Part shown: positions 1 to 7,084 of the stretch, piece by piece
Layout: each line of letters opens with the position of its first letter
Numbering within the stretch: position 1 is the first letter of the stretch
Assembly: GCA_900544375.1 (NCBI GenBank)
Contig: UQUZ01000019.1
Location: 1 to 40,496, forward strand
Origin: an uncultured Oscillospiraceae bacterium
GTDB taxonomy: Bacteria > Bacillota > Clostridia > Oscillospirales > Acutalibacteraceae
Direction of reading: 5' to 3'
Length of the DNA stretch: 40,496 bases
Notes under the pieces: model-generated
Seen by the model: only the letters and a program-made list of their open reading frames with translations
Database searches by the model: none
Told to the model about the DNA's origin: nothing
Position numbers and translations under genes: made by a program

Positions 1-132
1 TGGCAGGCTTTGTTTTGTTACTTCGCTGCGCTTCGTAATAAAAAATAGCCGGTAGCCGCCTGCTCTCATAAGCGCTCCGTATCTCTTTGATCCCCGCAAT
101 GAAGGTAGCCCCGCTTTGTTACTCGCTTCGTC
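1..132. repeat. two tandem copies (first truncated) of a dispersed intergenic repeat
   Basis: Bases 2-41 (GGCAGGCTTTGTTTTGTTAC and following) and 38-132 match, in pieces, the element at 35824-35938. Nineteen bases, 38-56 and 35824-35842, are identical (ATAAAAAATAGCCGGTAGC), and the segment ending GTTACTCGCTTCG is shared by all units. The first unit runs off the left edge. There is no ORF, so this is a small non-coding repeat lying in the 3' flank of acpP. Confidence 0.7.
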
Positions 133-134
133 AA

Positions 135-170
135 AAAAAATGGTAGGCGCTTTTGCGCCTACCATTTTTT
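135..170 (-). terminator. intrinsic terminator of acpP
   Basis: Perfect 16-bp inverted repeat (135-150 and 155-170) with a TTTT loop. Read on the minus strand the stem is followed by a run of T residues (bases 133-140 are A on the plus strand). It lies 44 bp beyond the acpP stop and is well placed to end that transcript; the A/T flanks make it potentially bidirectional. Confidence 0.85.
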
Positions 171-213
171 ATCATTCCATGCTAACGGCCCAGCTCATGC
201 TGAGTCAAATCGC

Positions 214-441
214 TTACTGATTGTCTTCAATAAATTTGACGACGTCCGCCACGGTTTTCATCTTTTCGATCTCCTCATCTGGCACTTCCATCTCAAATTC
301 ATCCTCGATCGACATAACCAAATCCACCACGTCCAAGCTGTCCGCGCCCAGATCATCGAGCAAATTGGTTTCCAATGTGATCTTATCCTCGTCCAGCTCA
401 AGCTGGTCGCAAATAATCTTTCTCAGCTTCTCAAAAACCAT
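214..441 (-). CDS. acpP: acyl carrier protein
   Basis: A 75-residue acyl carrier protein, the carrier of growing acyl chains in cytoplasmic type II fatty-acid synthesis. The phosphopantetheine attachment motif GADSLDVVDLVM is present, with the modified serine at residue 35, and the protein is strongly acidic and all-helical in character, as usual for the family. The ATG at 441 is chosen over an upstream in-frame ATG at 495 because AGGAGGG lies 9 bases before it and because MVFEKLRK is the normal ACP beginning. It stands alone here, with its own terminator, rather than inside a fab cluster. Its promoter must lie in 442-713, shared divergently with aroE; no convincing -35/-10 pair was fixed. 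Confidence 0.95.
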   Translation of the reverse strand: MVFEKLRKIICDQLELDEDKITLETNLLDDLGADSLDVVDLVMSIEDEFEMEVPDEEIEKMKTVADVVKFIEDNQ

Positions 442-713
442 ATTCTGTTTCCCTCCTTCTCTCTTATAATTGCGCTCACACACGCAAATAGACAAACAAC
501 GCGGAATATGCTAAACTAGCTTTACAATAAACCGCCCTGTTGCTGTTATAAGAAAAACTAACTATAAGAGATATTAGTAAGATTTTTTCCCTTTGTCAAC
601 CCCCAAGCGTGAAAACTTTATGTTTATTTACAGATGCTTAAAAACTTCCTTTGAGGGAGTATCTTTTTCGTCTTTTTTCGCCTGGGTCCGTCGTTTTGAA
701 AGGAGCTTTCACA

Positions 714-1556
714 ATGGAGACACGCCGTTATGCCGTGCTCGGCTATCCGCTTGGGCACACAATGTCCCCCTTCATCCATGAAAAACTTTTTGCCATTCAC
801 GGCGTGAACGCTGTTTATGAAAAGCGGGAGCTGCCACCGCAGGAGCTTGCAGAGGAGCTCCCCGCCCTGCGAGGATTGAGCGGCTTCAATCTCACCATCC
901 CGCACAAGAGAGCAATTCTTCCCTTGCTCGATCAAATAGACGGCAAAGCCTTGCTTTACGGCGCGGTCAACACCGTGAAATGCGGCGAGCACCTCGTCGG
1001 CTATAATACGGACTGTGTCGGCTTTTTGCGTGCACTGGAGGATGCCAAAATTCCGCTCGCTGGCAAAATCCTGCTCTGTGGGGCAGGCGGTGCGGCGCAT
1101 ATGATGGCGTTTGAAGCGGCCTTGGCGGGCTGCTCGCTCACCATTGCCGCCAGGCCTTCCGGGCTTGCGCGCGCGGAGAAGCTCGCACAGGAAATCCGCC
1201 AAAAGCTGCCGGGCGCCTTTGTATGCGTTTGCACATATGAAGCGCTGGAAGGCGATTTTGACCTGCTGCTCAATGCAACGCCCGTCGGGATGTATCCACA
1301 TTCGGATGCAATGCCCGTAGGGAAAAAAACCGTGCGCCGCTGCAAGGCGGTGTTTGACGCAATCTATAACCCACGTGAAACGATGCTGCTATGCACCGCG
1401 CGACAAAACGGCGCTCAATGCGCCTATGGGATGCCGATGCTCGTCTGGCAGGCCGCCGCCGCGCAAGAGATTTGGAGCGGCCACCCCTTCACTGCCGCGC
1501 AGATTGCCCCTGTGATCGAACAGGCCAATTGGGAAATGGAGCGTGTTTTTCAATGA
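714..1556 (+). CDS. aroE: shikimate dehydrogenase (NADP+)
   Basis: Reduces 3-dehydroshikimate to shikimate in the cytoplasm. The 280-residue product has the N-terminal substrate domain (GYPLGHTMSPFIHEK, then NLTIPHK with the catalytic lysine, then NTDCVGF with the catalytic Asp) and a Rossmann domain beginning GAGGAAHM. The size fits the family. The ATG at 714 follows AAAGGAG by 9 bases; longer in-frame starts lack a ribosome site and the product aligns from this Met. The stop overlaps the aroK start (ATGA), implying coupled translation. A possible promoter is TTGTCA at 593-598 with TTTATG about 18 bases later. This is the first gene of the aromatic block. Confidence 0.95.
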   Translation: METRRYAVLGYPLGHTMSPFIHEKLFAIHGVNAVYEKRELPPQELAEELPALRGLSGFNLTIPHKRAILPLLDQIDGKALLYGAVNTVKCGEHLVGYNTDCVGFLRALEDAKIPLAGKILLCGAGGAAHMMAFEAALAGCSLTIAARPSGLARAEKLAQEIRQKLPGAFVCVCTYEALEGDFDLLLNATPVGMYPHSDAMPVGKKTVRRCKAVFDAIYNPRETMLLCTARQNGAQCAYGMPMLVWQAAAAQEIWSGHPFTAAQIAPVIEQANWEMERVFQ

Positions 1557-2131
1557 GCAAAACGGAGACCGATCGAAACCTCGTGCTGTGCGGCTTTATG
1601 GGTTGCGGCAAGAGCACGGTGGGCCGGGAGCTTGCCGTGCAAACAGGGCTTTCCTTTCTCGATATGGACCATTATATTGTCGAAAAAGCAGGCCTGCCTG
1701 TGGAAGAAATTTTTACCCGGCATGGCGAGCCCTATTTCCGCATGCTGGAATCACAGGCCTGCAAGGAGCTTGCCCAAACGGGCGGCCAGATCATCGCCAC
1801 AGGCGGCGGCGCACTGACCTTCCCACAGAATGCCGCCATGCTGCGGGAAACCGGCTTGATTATCTTGTTGGATGTCGCTCTGCCGGTGCTGTGCGCTCGG
1901 CTCGACCGGGACCCAACACCGCGGCCAGTGCTCCAAGCGGCCCAAAAAAGCGGTAGGCTAGAAGCGCTGCATGCGGAGCGCATGCGGCTTTATCGCCAGG
2001 CCGCTGATTTCACAGTTACTGTGCCAATCGAGCAGCCTGCCAGCGAGATTGCAGCAGAAATCCTGCACAAAATCAGAGGGCAATTGAAAACCGACCTACG
2101 CGGATTGGCCAAAAGTGAAAAAAAGGGTTGA
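1553..2131 (+). CDS. aroK: shikimate kinase
   Basis: Phosphorylates shikimate at the 3-OH using ATP. The 192-residue protein shows the Walker A loop GFMGCGKST (about residues 14-22), the shikimate-binding DMDHYIVEKAG segment, GGGA, and the lid region with DPTPRPVL. The start ATG lies inside the last codons of aroE (4-base overlap), which fixes it; the longer upstream reading frame is only an out-of-frame extension through aroE. The stop TGA (2129-2131) is itself part of the TTGACA -35 box for the following leader/aroF transcript, so the aroE-aroK unit and the aroF unit meet without any spacer. Confidence 0.95.
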   Translation: MSKTETDRNLVLCGFMGCGKSTVGRELAVQTGLSFLDMDHYIVEKAGLPVEEIFTRHGEPYFRMLESQACKELAQTGGQIIATGGGALTFPQNAAMLRETGLIILLDVALPVLCARLDRDPTPRPVLQAAQKSGRLEALHAERMRLYRQAADFTVTVPIEQPASEIAAEILHKIRGQLKTDLRGLAKSEKKG

Positions 2132-2157
2132 CAATTGCCTTTCCTGCGTATTATAGT
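2128..2157 (+). promoter_or_regulatory. promoter of the attenuated aroF operon
   Basis: A consensus -35 box TTGACA (2128-2133) is followed after 18 bases by TATAGT (2152-2157), or after 17 by TTATAG. The expected start point is near 2164, about 23 bases before the leader peptide ATG. The -35 box overlaps the aroK stop codon. Confidence 0.8.
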
Positions 2158-2186
2158 GAAAGCAGACCATTTGGAGGAAGATTGAA

Positions 2187-2285
2187 ATGCTCACCAGCAC
2201 TGCAAAAAGCTACTTTTTCTTTATGAGCACTCTCGGCTATTTTTTTAGCGGGGAGTTTTTTGCCGTGCAGAAATTAAAGTTGTGA
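2187..2285 (+). CDS. Phe/Tyr-rich attenuator leader peptide
   Basis: A 32-codon ORF with a good ribosome site (GGAGG at 2173-2177, 9 bases before the ATG). Nine of 32 residues are Phe or Tyr, in three clusters: YFFF (residues 9-12), YFF (18-20) and FF (24-25). There is no Trp. Such clustered codons for the end products of the downstream pathway are the signature of a transcription-attenuation leader peptide (family knowledge: E. coli pheL). The peptide itself probably has no function after synthesis; it senses charged tRNA-Phe and tRNA-Tyr. The stop codon (2283-2285) lies inside the RNA segment that forms the antiterminator, exactly where a terminating ribosome would block it. Confidence 0.85.
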   Translation: MLTSTAKSYFFFMSTLGYFFSGEFFAVQKLKL

Positions 2286-2357
2286 GCTTTCCCGCCGTCC
2301 AAAGAAGCGTTTGAAGAGGGATAGAAACGGAGCTCATAGCTATGAGCTCCGTTTTTT
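2248..2357 (+). promoter_or_regulatory. ribosome-mediated transcription attenuator (segments 1:2, 2:3, 3:4)
   Basis: Four mutually exclusive segments can be read. Segment 1 (2248-2255, GCGGGGAG) pairs with 2288-2295 (8 bp, two G-U). Segment 2 (2283-2288 plus 2295-2298) pairs with segment 3 (2327-2336, ACGGAGCTCA), giving 10 bp around a 6-base bulge: the antiterminator. Segments 3 and 4 form a perfect hairpin (2325-2339 with 2340-2354) followed by T residues to 2357: the terminator. Inference: stalling at the Phe codons 2241-2246 or 2256-2261 hides segment 1, frees segment 2 to pair with 3, and lets transcription enter aroF; a ribosome reaching the stop codon covers segment 2 and the terminator forms. 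Confidence 0.8.
2325..2357 (+). terminator. attenuator terminator before aroF
   Basis: Perfect palindrome 2325-2354 (core ACGGAGCTCATAG and its complement) followed directly by a T run, 35 bases before the aroF start. It is a textbook intrinsic terminator sitting upstream, not downstream, of the operon. Confidence 0.9.
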
Positions 2358-2391
2358 ATTTTCCCGCAAATTGTATTGGAGGTTTTACAGC

Positions 2392-3426
2392 ATGATTATC
2401 GTATTGAAGCAGGGCACCACAAAGGATCAGATCAGCACTTTTTCCAATGAGCTCAATCAAACCTACGGCGTGACCGTCAACGCATGGTATGGCGAGCACT
2501 CCACTGTGCTCGGGCTGTTGGGCGATACGGCAAAAATCGATATTGAGTATATCCGTGCACAGGCTATCGTAGAGAGCGTAAAGCGCGTTCAGGAGCCTTA
2601 TAAGAAAGCCAACCGGAAATTTCATCCGGATAACACCGTCATCCAAGTGGGCCCCAATGCAATTGGGGACGGCTCCCTTACCCTGATCGCCGGGCCCTGC
2701 TCCGTGGAATCCTCCGAGCAGTTGGAAGTGATCTCCGAGCGGGTCAAGAAAGCAGGCGCCGGCATCCTGCGCGGCGGCGCATTCAAGCCCCGCACTTCCC
2801 CCTACGCATTTCAGGGCCTGCGGGCAGAGGGCCTTTACCTCCTGCTGGAGGCAAAGCGCAAAAGCGGCCTGCCGATCATCACGGAAATCATGAGCCCCTC
2901 CCACCTGCCTCTGTTCGAGGATGTGGATATCATCCAGGTAGGCGCGCGCAATATGCAGAATTTTGAACTACTTAAAGAGCTCGGCCATTGCAAAAAACCG
3001 ATCCTTTTAAAGAGAGGCCTCGCCAATACGATTGAGGAAACGCTCATGAGCGCGGAATATATTATGGCAAGCGGGAATGAAAACGTGATCCTCTGCGAGC
3101 GCGGTATCCGCACCTTTGAAAACTATACGCGCAACACGCTGGATATTTCCGCCGTGCCGGTGTTCAAACGGCTTTCCCACCTGCCGGTAGTCGTTGATCC
3201 AAGCCATGCGGCAGGGATTCCATGGCTGGTGGAACCGCTGTCCCTCGCTGCTGTTGCTGCTGGTGCAGACGGCCTGATTATCGAGGTGCACAATAATCCT
3301 CAAAAGGCGCTTTCAGACGGCGCGCAGTCCCTTACTCCCGATGCTTTTGACGAAATTGCGGCCCATGTGACCGCGTTGACTGAATCCATGGGCCGGAAGG
3401 TGAACAACTGGGGCGCATCCGCTTGA
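2392..3426 (+). CDS. aroF: 3-deoxy-7-phosphoheptulonate synthase (DAHP synthase, type I beta)
   Basis: Condenses phosphoenolpyruvate and erythrose-4-phosphate, the committed step of aromatic synthesis. The 344-residue protein has an N-terminal ferredoxin-like regulatory domain (about residues 1-70, MIIVLKQGTT...) and the barrel domain with PCSVES, GGAFKPRTSPYAFQG, CERGIRTFE and DPSHAAG motifs that bind substrates and metal. This architecture is that of the Thermotoga-type I-beta enzymes, in which the N-terminal domain binds Tyr or Phe as feedback inhibitors. The ATG at 2392 follows GGAGG by 9 bases; the longer in-frame ORF from 2311 reads through the terminator and is rejected. Control is thus expected at two levels: attenuation by Phe/Tyr codons and feedback inhibition. 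Confidence 0.95.
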   Translation: MIIVLKQGTTKDQISTFSNELNQTYGVTVNAWYGEHSTVLGLLGDTAKIDIEYIRAQAIVESVKRVQEPYKKANRKFHPDNTVIQVGPNAIGDGSLTLIAGPCSVESSEQLEVISERVKKAGAGILRGGAFKPRTSPYAFQGLRAEGLYLLLEAKRKSGLPIITEIMSPSHLPLFEDVDIIQVGARNMQNFELLKELGHCKKPILLKRGLANTIEETLMSAEYIMASGNENVILCERGIRTFENYTRNTLDISAVPVFKRLSHLPVVVDPSHAAGIPWLVEPLSLAAVAAGADGLIIEVHNNPQKALSDGAQSLTPDAFDEIAAHVTALTESMGRKVNNWGASA

Positions 3427-3514
3427 CGCGTTCCCATGAAAATTCCTTCTTGCGCCGGGCAGTTAAAAAGCCCCCTTCCATACTGCGCTCTTTTGTAGAA
3501 AGGCGATGAATGCT

Positions 3515-4573
3515 ATGATGAAAACCTTGCAGGTCAAGACAGGCAGGCCCTATGAAATCCGAATCGAGCGCGGCTGCCTCAGACGCTGCGGCGCGCTGAT
3601 CCGCAGCGTCTCCAAGGCGCAGAAAGCGGCTGTCATTACGGATTCCAACGTTGGCCCGCTCTATGCCGGAGTTGCCGCCGCATCGCTAAAGGAGGCCGGG
3701 TTCCATACCTTCACGCACGTTTTCCCTGCTGGGGAGGGCAGTAAAGCCCTGTGCAGCATCGGCGATATGCTCTCCTTCCTGGCCGATAACGCCTTTACGC
3801 GCGGCGATTTGATCGTCGCGCTCGGTGGGGGCGTCACGGGCGATATGGCTGGTTTTGCGGCCGCTATTTATATGCGTGGGATTGACTATATCCAGATTCC
3901 TACCTCCCTGCTCGCGCAGATTGATTCCTCCGTTGGCGGCAAAACGGCGGTCGACCTGCCCCAGGGGAAAAATCTGTGCGGCGCATTCTGGCAGCCGCGG
4001 CTGGTTCTCATCGACCCGGAGCTTCTCTCCACCCTGCCTCCCCGCTTTTTTGCCGACGGCATGGCGGAGGCGATCAAATACGGCTGCATTGATGATGCGC
4101 CTCTGTTTGACCGGCTGGAGCGGGAAACGGCCGGTGATTTTTTAGAGGAGATGATTTTCTCCTGTGTAGACAGCAAGCGCCGCATTGTTGAAGAGGACGA
4201 ACGGGAAAGCGGACGACGGATGCTTTTAAATTTTGGCCACACACTTGGCCATGCGATTGAAAAATACGGCCGCTTTGAGGGTTATTCCCACGGAGAGGCC
4301 GTCGGCGTCGGCATGCTGCTCGCCTGTGCGGCCGGGGAGCGCAACGGGTTAACGCAGCCTGGCACCTGTGGGCGCATCCGAAGCTTGCTGGAAAAGTATC
4401 GCCTCCCCGTGGCCTGCGACGCGCCGCTGAGCACGCTGCTTCAGCTCGCAGCAAACGATAAAAAGCGGATGGGAGATTCGATCCACTTCATTCTGCTACG
4501 CAAAATTGGAGACAGCTTCACACTCCCACTCTCACTGAATCAGCTCCCATCTTTTTTCGGCTGCGATAAATAG
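3515..4573 (+). CDS. aroB: 3-dehydroquinate synthase
   Basis: Converts DAHP to 3-dehydroquinate using NAD+ and zinc. The roughly 352-residue product shows GEGSK, the NAD site ALGGGVTGDMAGFAAA, the segment PTSLLAQIDSSVGGKTAVD, the metal ligands in EAIKYG, FGHTLGHAIE and YSHGEAVGVGM. Length is normal. Three ATG codons are close together (3506, 3515, 3518); the first lies only 2 bases after the AAAGG ribosome site, so 3515 is preferred. The gene follows aroF by 88 bases with no terminator between them and is probably cotranscribed. Confidence 0.93.
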   Translation: MMKTLQVKTGRPYEIRIERGCLRRCGALIRSVSKAQKAAVITDSNVGPLYAGVAAASLKEAGFHTFTHVFPAGEGSKALCSIGDMLSFLADNAFTRGDLIVALGGGVTGDMAGFAAAIYMRGIDYIQIPTSLLAQIDSSVGGKTAVDLPQGKNLCGAFWQPRLVLIDPELLSTLPPRFFADGMAEAIKYGCIDDAPLFDRLERETAGDFLEEMIFSCVDSKRRIVEEDERESGRRMLLNFGHTLGHAIEKYGRFEGYSHGEAVGVGMLLACAAGERNGLTQPGTCGRIRSLLEKYRLPVACDAPLSTLLQLAANDKKRMGDSIHFILLRKIGDSFTLPLSLNQLPSFFGCDK

Positions 4574-4648
4574 AAAGATTTCTACAAAAAATTCCTGATT
4601 TCCGGTTAAATTCAACCTTCTTTTTATAGTTTTGTAACATTTCTCCTA

Positions 4649-4687
4649 TATAATGGTCCAAAAGAATGTTTGGACCAATTCTTTTGG
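4649..4687 (+). promoter_or_regulatory. -10 box followed by overlapping dyad symmetries before aroA
   Basis: A perfect TATAAT (4649-4654), without a clear -35 box, is followed at once by GGTCCAAA (4655-4662) and its inverted copy TTTGGACC (4669-4676). A second, overlapping inverted repeat pairs 4658-4667 with 4678-4687 (CCAAAAGAAT / ATTCTTTTGG). The two hairpins cannot form together. This may be an operator at the start point or a small switch inside the operon; it shows that aroA-aroC-pheA may have an extra regulated promoter. Confidence 0.45.
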
Positions 4688-4722
4688 CATTGCCGAAAGA
4701 AGTTTTGAAAGGAGCCGCTTAC

Positions 4723-6000
4723 ATGAAAAAGGTTATACTATCGCCGGCAACGCCGCATGGGGAAATCCGTGTTCCCCCATCCAAAAGCGCTGCCCACCGC
4801 GCCATTCTCTGTGCTGCCTTAAGCCACGGCCGAAGCGTTGTCGATTATATTGATCTCTCTGCGGATATTCTGGCCACGCTGCGTGGAGCAGACGCACTGG
4901 GCGCTTCTGTGCGGCCGCACCCAGGCGGTGTCATCATTGACGGTACTCATGCCTTTCAGCCCGGGCAGGCGGAAATTCACTGCGGGGAATCCGGCTCCAC
5001 CCTGCGGTTTCTCGTCCCAATTGCAGCAGCCGGCGGGCTCACCTGCACGTTCACCGGGAGCGGCAGGCTGCCGGAGCGGCCGATTGATCCCTTGCTCCGG
5101 CTCCTACGTGAGCATGGAGTCGCCTGTGAAACGGATGGCACGCACAGCCTGCCCCTGACCATCAGCGGCAAGCTAAAAGGCGGCTCATTTCATTTGCCTG
5201 GCGATATCAGTTCCCAATACATCTCCGGCCTGCTGCTAGCCCTGCCACTGTGTGAAGAGGATAGCGAAATCATCCTCACCTCCCCCTTGCAATCTGCCGG
5301 GTATGTCGATCTGACGCTTCAGATGCTCAGCAGCTTCAGCGTGCATGTGGAGCCAACGCAAACTGGCTGGAAAATAAAAGGCAAGCAATCCTTTCGCGCA
5401 CATAATTTGATGGTAGAGGGCGATTGGTCGGCCGCCGCGTTTTTCCTCACCGCCGGTGCATTGGGCGGCGAGGTTGCTGTGCGCGGGCTTAACCGCCGCT
5501 CCATGCAGGGTGACCGCGCCTGCAAGGCGATCCTCTCCCAATGTGGCTCTCACCTGCGCTGGTCGGGAGACACCCTCACAAGCAAGGCATTTTCTCTAGA
5601 TGCGATGGAGATCGATGCAGGCCAAATTCCGGATTTGGTGCCGATTCTAGCCGTGCTGGGCGCTTATTGCAGCGGGGATATGCGCATTTATAACGCAGCG
5701 CGGCTACGGCTCAAGGAAAGTGATCGGCTAGAGAGCACAGCCGCAGGCTTACGGGCGTTGGGCGTGCCTGTCACTCAAACGGCCGACAGCCTCACCATCC
5801 ACGGCGGCCACAAAGTGCGCGGTGGTGTGGTAGACGGCTGCAACGACCACCGCATCGTTATGGCCTTTTCCATCGCTGCAATGCGGGCGGATGATACGGT
5901 AATCATCAGCGATGCGCAGAGCGTCAAAAAATCTTATCCAACCTTTTTTGAGGATTATATGAAAATTGGAGGCGTTGCGAATGTCGTCGACATGGGGTAA
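4723..6000 (+). CDS. aroA: 5-enolpyruvylshikimate-3-phosphate synthase
   Basis: Transfers the enolpyruvyl group from PEP to shikimate-3-phosphate, the step blocked by glyphosate. The 425-residue protein carries PPSKSAAHRA (PEP and S3P binding), GESGSTLRFLVP, SSQYISGLLLALP, RLKESDRLES and the final DHRIVMAFSIAA. It is of full length. ATG 4723 is preceded at 8 bases by AAAGGAG, and MKKVILSP is the natural N-terminus; the upstream extension to 4666 crosses the dyad element and is rejected. The last 20 bases overlap aroC, so the two are translationally linked. Confidence 0.95.
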   Translation: MKKVILSPATPHGEIRVPPSKSAAHRAILCAALSHGRSVVDYIDLSADILATLRGADALGASVRPHPGGVIIDGTHAFQPGQAEIHCGESGSTLRFLVPIAAAGGLTCTFTGSGRLPERPIDPLLRLLREHGVACETDGTHSLPLTISGKLKGGSFHLPGDISSQYISGLLLALPLCEEDSEIILTSPLQSAGYVDLTLQMLSSFSVHVEPTQTGWKIKGKQSFRAHNLMVEGDWSAAAFFLTAGALGGEVAVRGLNRRSMQGDRACKAILSQCGSHLRWSGDTLTSKAFSLDAMEIDAGQIPDLVPILAVLGAYCSGDMRIYNAARLRLKESDRLESTAAGLRALGVPVTQTADSLTIHGGHKVRGGVVDGCNDHRIVMAFSIAAMRADDTVIISDAQSVKKSYPTFFEDYMKIGGVANVVDMG

Positions 6001-7084
6001 CATTCTGAAGCTTTCCATCTTTGGTGAAAGCCATGGGCCAGCCGTTGGCATGGTGCTTGACGGTTTGCCTGCGGGGGAAAAAATTGACCTTGACGCCGTG
6101 CAGGTTCAAATGGATCGCCGCGCGCCGGGGCTCACAGCCGGTTCTACGCCGCGCTGCGAAGCGGACAGGCCGCAATTTCTCTCCGGCCTGCTGGATGGGA
6201 AGCTTACCGGTGCGCCCCTATGCGCTGTGATTGAAAACACAAATGTAAAATCGCACGACTATGCCAACATTCTGCACCTGCCCCGGCCCTCCCACGCAGA
6301 CTATACGGGCAGTGTGCGCTACGGCGGGTCGAACGATATTCGCGGGGGCGGCCATTTCTCCGGCAGGTTGACCGCTCCGCTTACAGCGGCTGGCGCTATT
6401 TGCCGCCAGATCTTGGAAAAACACGGGATCGTCATCGGCTCTCACGTGTTGAAAATCCACGCCATTTGGGATACCCCCTTCAACGCCGTCTCTTTGGATG
6501 CGGATGCCCTTCGCTTGTTGAATCAGGAGCCGTTCACCGTGATCGATCTGCAAAAAAAGCGCGAAATGTGCGCCCGGATCGCACAAGCGCAGGCGGAAAA
6601 AGACAGCCTTGGCGGTGTTATTGAATGTGCGGCAGTGGGCCTGCCCGCGGGGATCGGCTCCCCGATGTTCGATTCACTGGAAAGCCGAATCGCCTCCCTC
6701 CTCTATGGCGTGCCGGCCGTGAAGGGCGTTTCATTTGGGGATGGGTTCGAACTCACCAGCATGGTGGGCAGCGAGGCAAACGACGCAATGTATTACGCCG
6801 CAGACGGCAGTGTCAAGACCCGCACCAACCACAACGGCGGTATTCTCGGTGGCATTTCCACAGGCATGCCGCTTTTGCTGCGCGTTGCCTTCAAGCCGAC
6901 TGCCTCGATTGCAAAAGAGCAGCAAACCATCGACTGCGTCACGCATGAAAACGCCACCTTGGTCATCAAAGGCAGGCACGACGCCTGCATCGCCGTGCGT
7001 GCGCAGCCGGTTGTGGAAGCGGCGGTATCCATTGCACTTCTTGATGCGATGCTGTCGCAGGGGGAGGTTGCCTGCCATGGATAA
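5981..7084 (+). CDS. aroC: chorismate synthase
   Basis: Makes chorismate from EPSP with reduced FMN as cofactor, the branch point for Phe, Tyr, Trp and folate. The 367-residue protein has the family signatures GESHGPAVGMVLDG near the N-terminus, RPSHADYTGSVRYGG, DIRGGGHFSGRLTAPL and the C-terminal RAQPVVEAAVSIALLDA. The start at 5981 has TTGGAGG 8-14 bases upstream inside aroA. No fused flavin reductase domain is present, so reduced FMN must come from elsewhere. The end overlaps the pheA start by 8 bases. Confidence 0.95.
   Translation: MSSTWGNILKLSIFGESHGPAVGMVLDGLPAGEKIDLDAVQVQMDRRAPGLTAGSTPRCEADRPQFLSGLLDGKLTGAPLCAVIENTNVKSHDYANILHLPRPSHADYTGSVRYGGSNDIRGGGHFSGRLTAPLTAAGAICRQILEKHGIVIGSHVLKIHAIWDTPFNAVSLDADALRLLNQEPFTVIDLQKKREMCARIAQAQAEKDSLGGVIECAAVGLPAGIGSPMFDSLESRIASLLYGVPAVKGVSFGDGFELTSMVGSEANDAMYYAADGSVKTRTNHNGGILGGISTGMPLLLRVAFKPTASIAKEQQTIDCVTHENATLVIKGRHDACIAVRAQPVVEAAVSIALLDAMLSQGEVACHG

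Noticed and set aside
593..781. A Phe-rich ORF upstream of aroE with a weak hairpin (644-660) and T runs, resembling a second leader peptide.
   Set aside because: There is no ribosome site before its ATG codons, the ORF runs on into aroE in another frame, and the hairpin is only 6 bp with a G-U pair. It is not comparable with the aroF leader.
2311..2391. N-terminal extension of the DAHP synthase reading frame.
   Set aside because: It reads through the perfect attenuator terminator and lacks a ribosome site; the start at 2392 has GGAGG and matches the family's N-terminus.
4653..4853. A 66-residue ORF starting just after the TATAAT box.
   Set aside because: It starts in the dyad element without a ribosome site and overlaps aroA in another frame.
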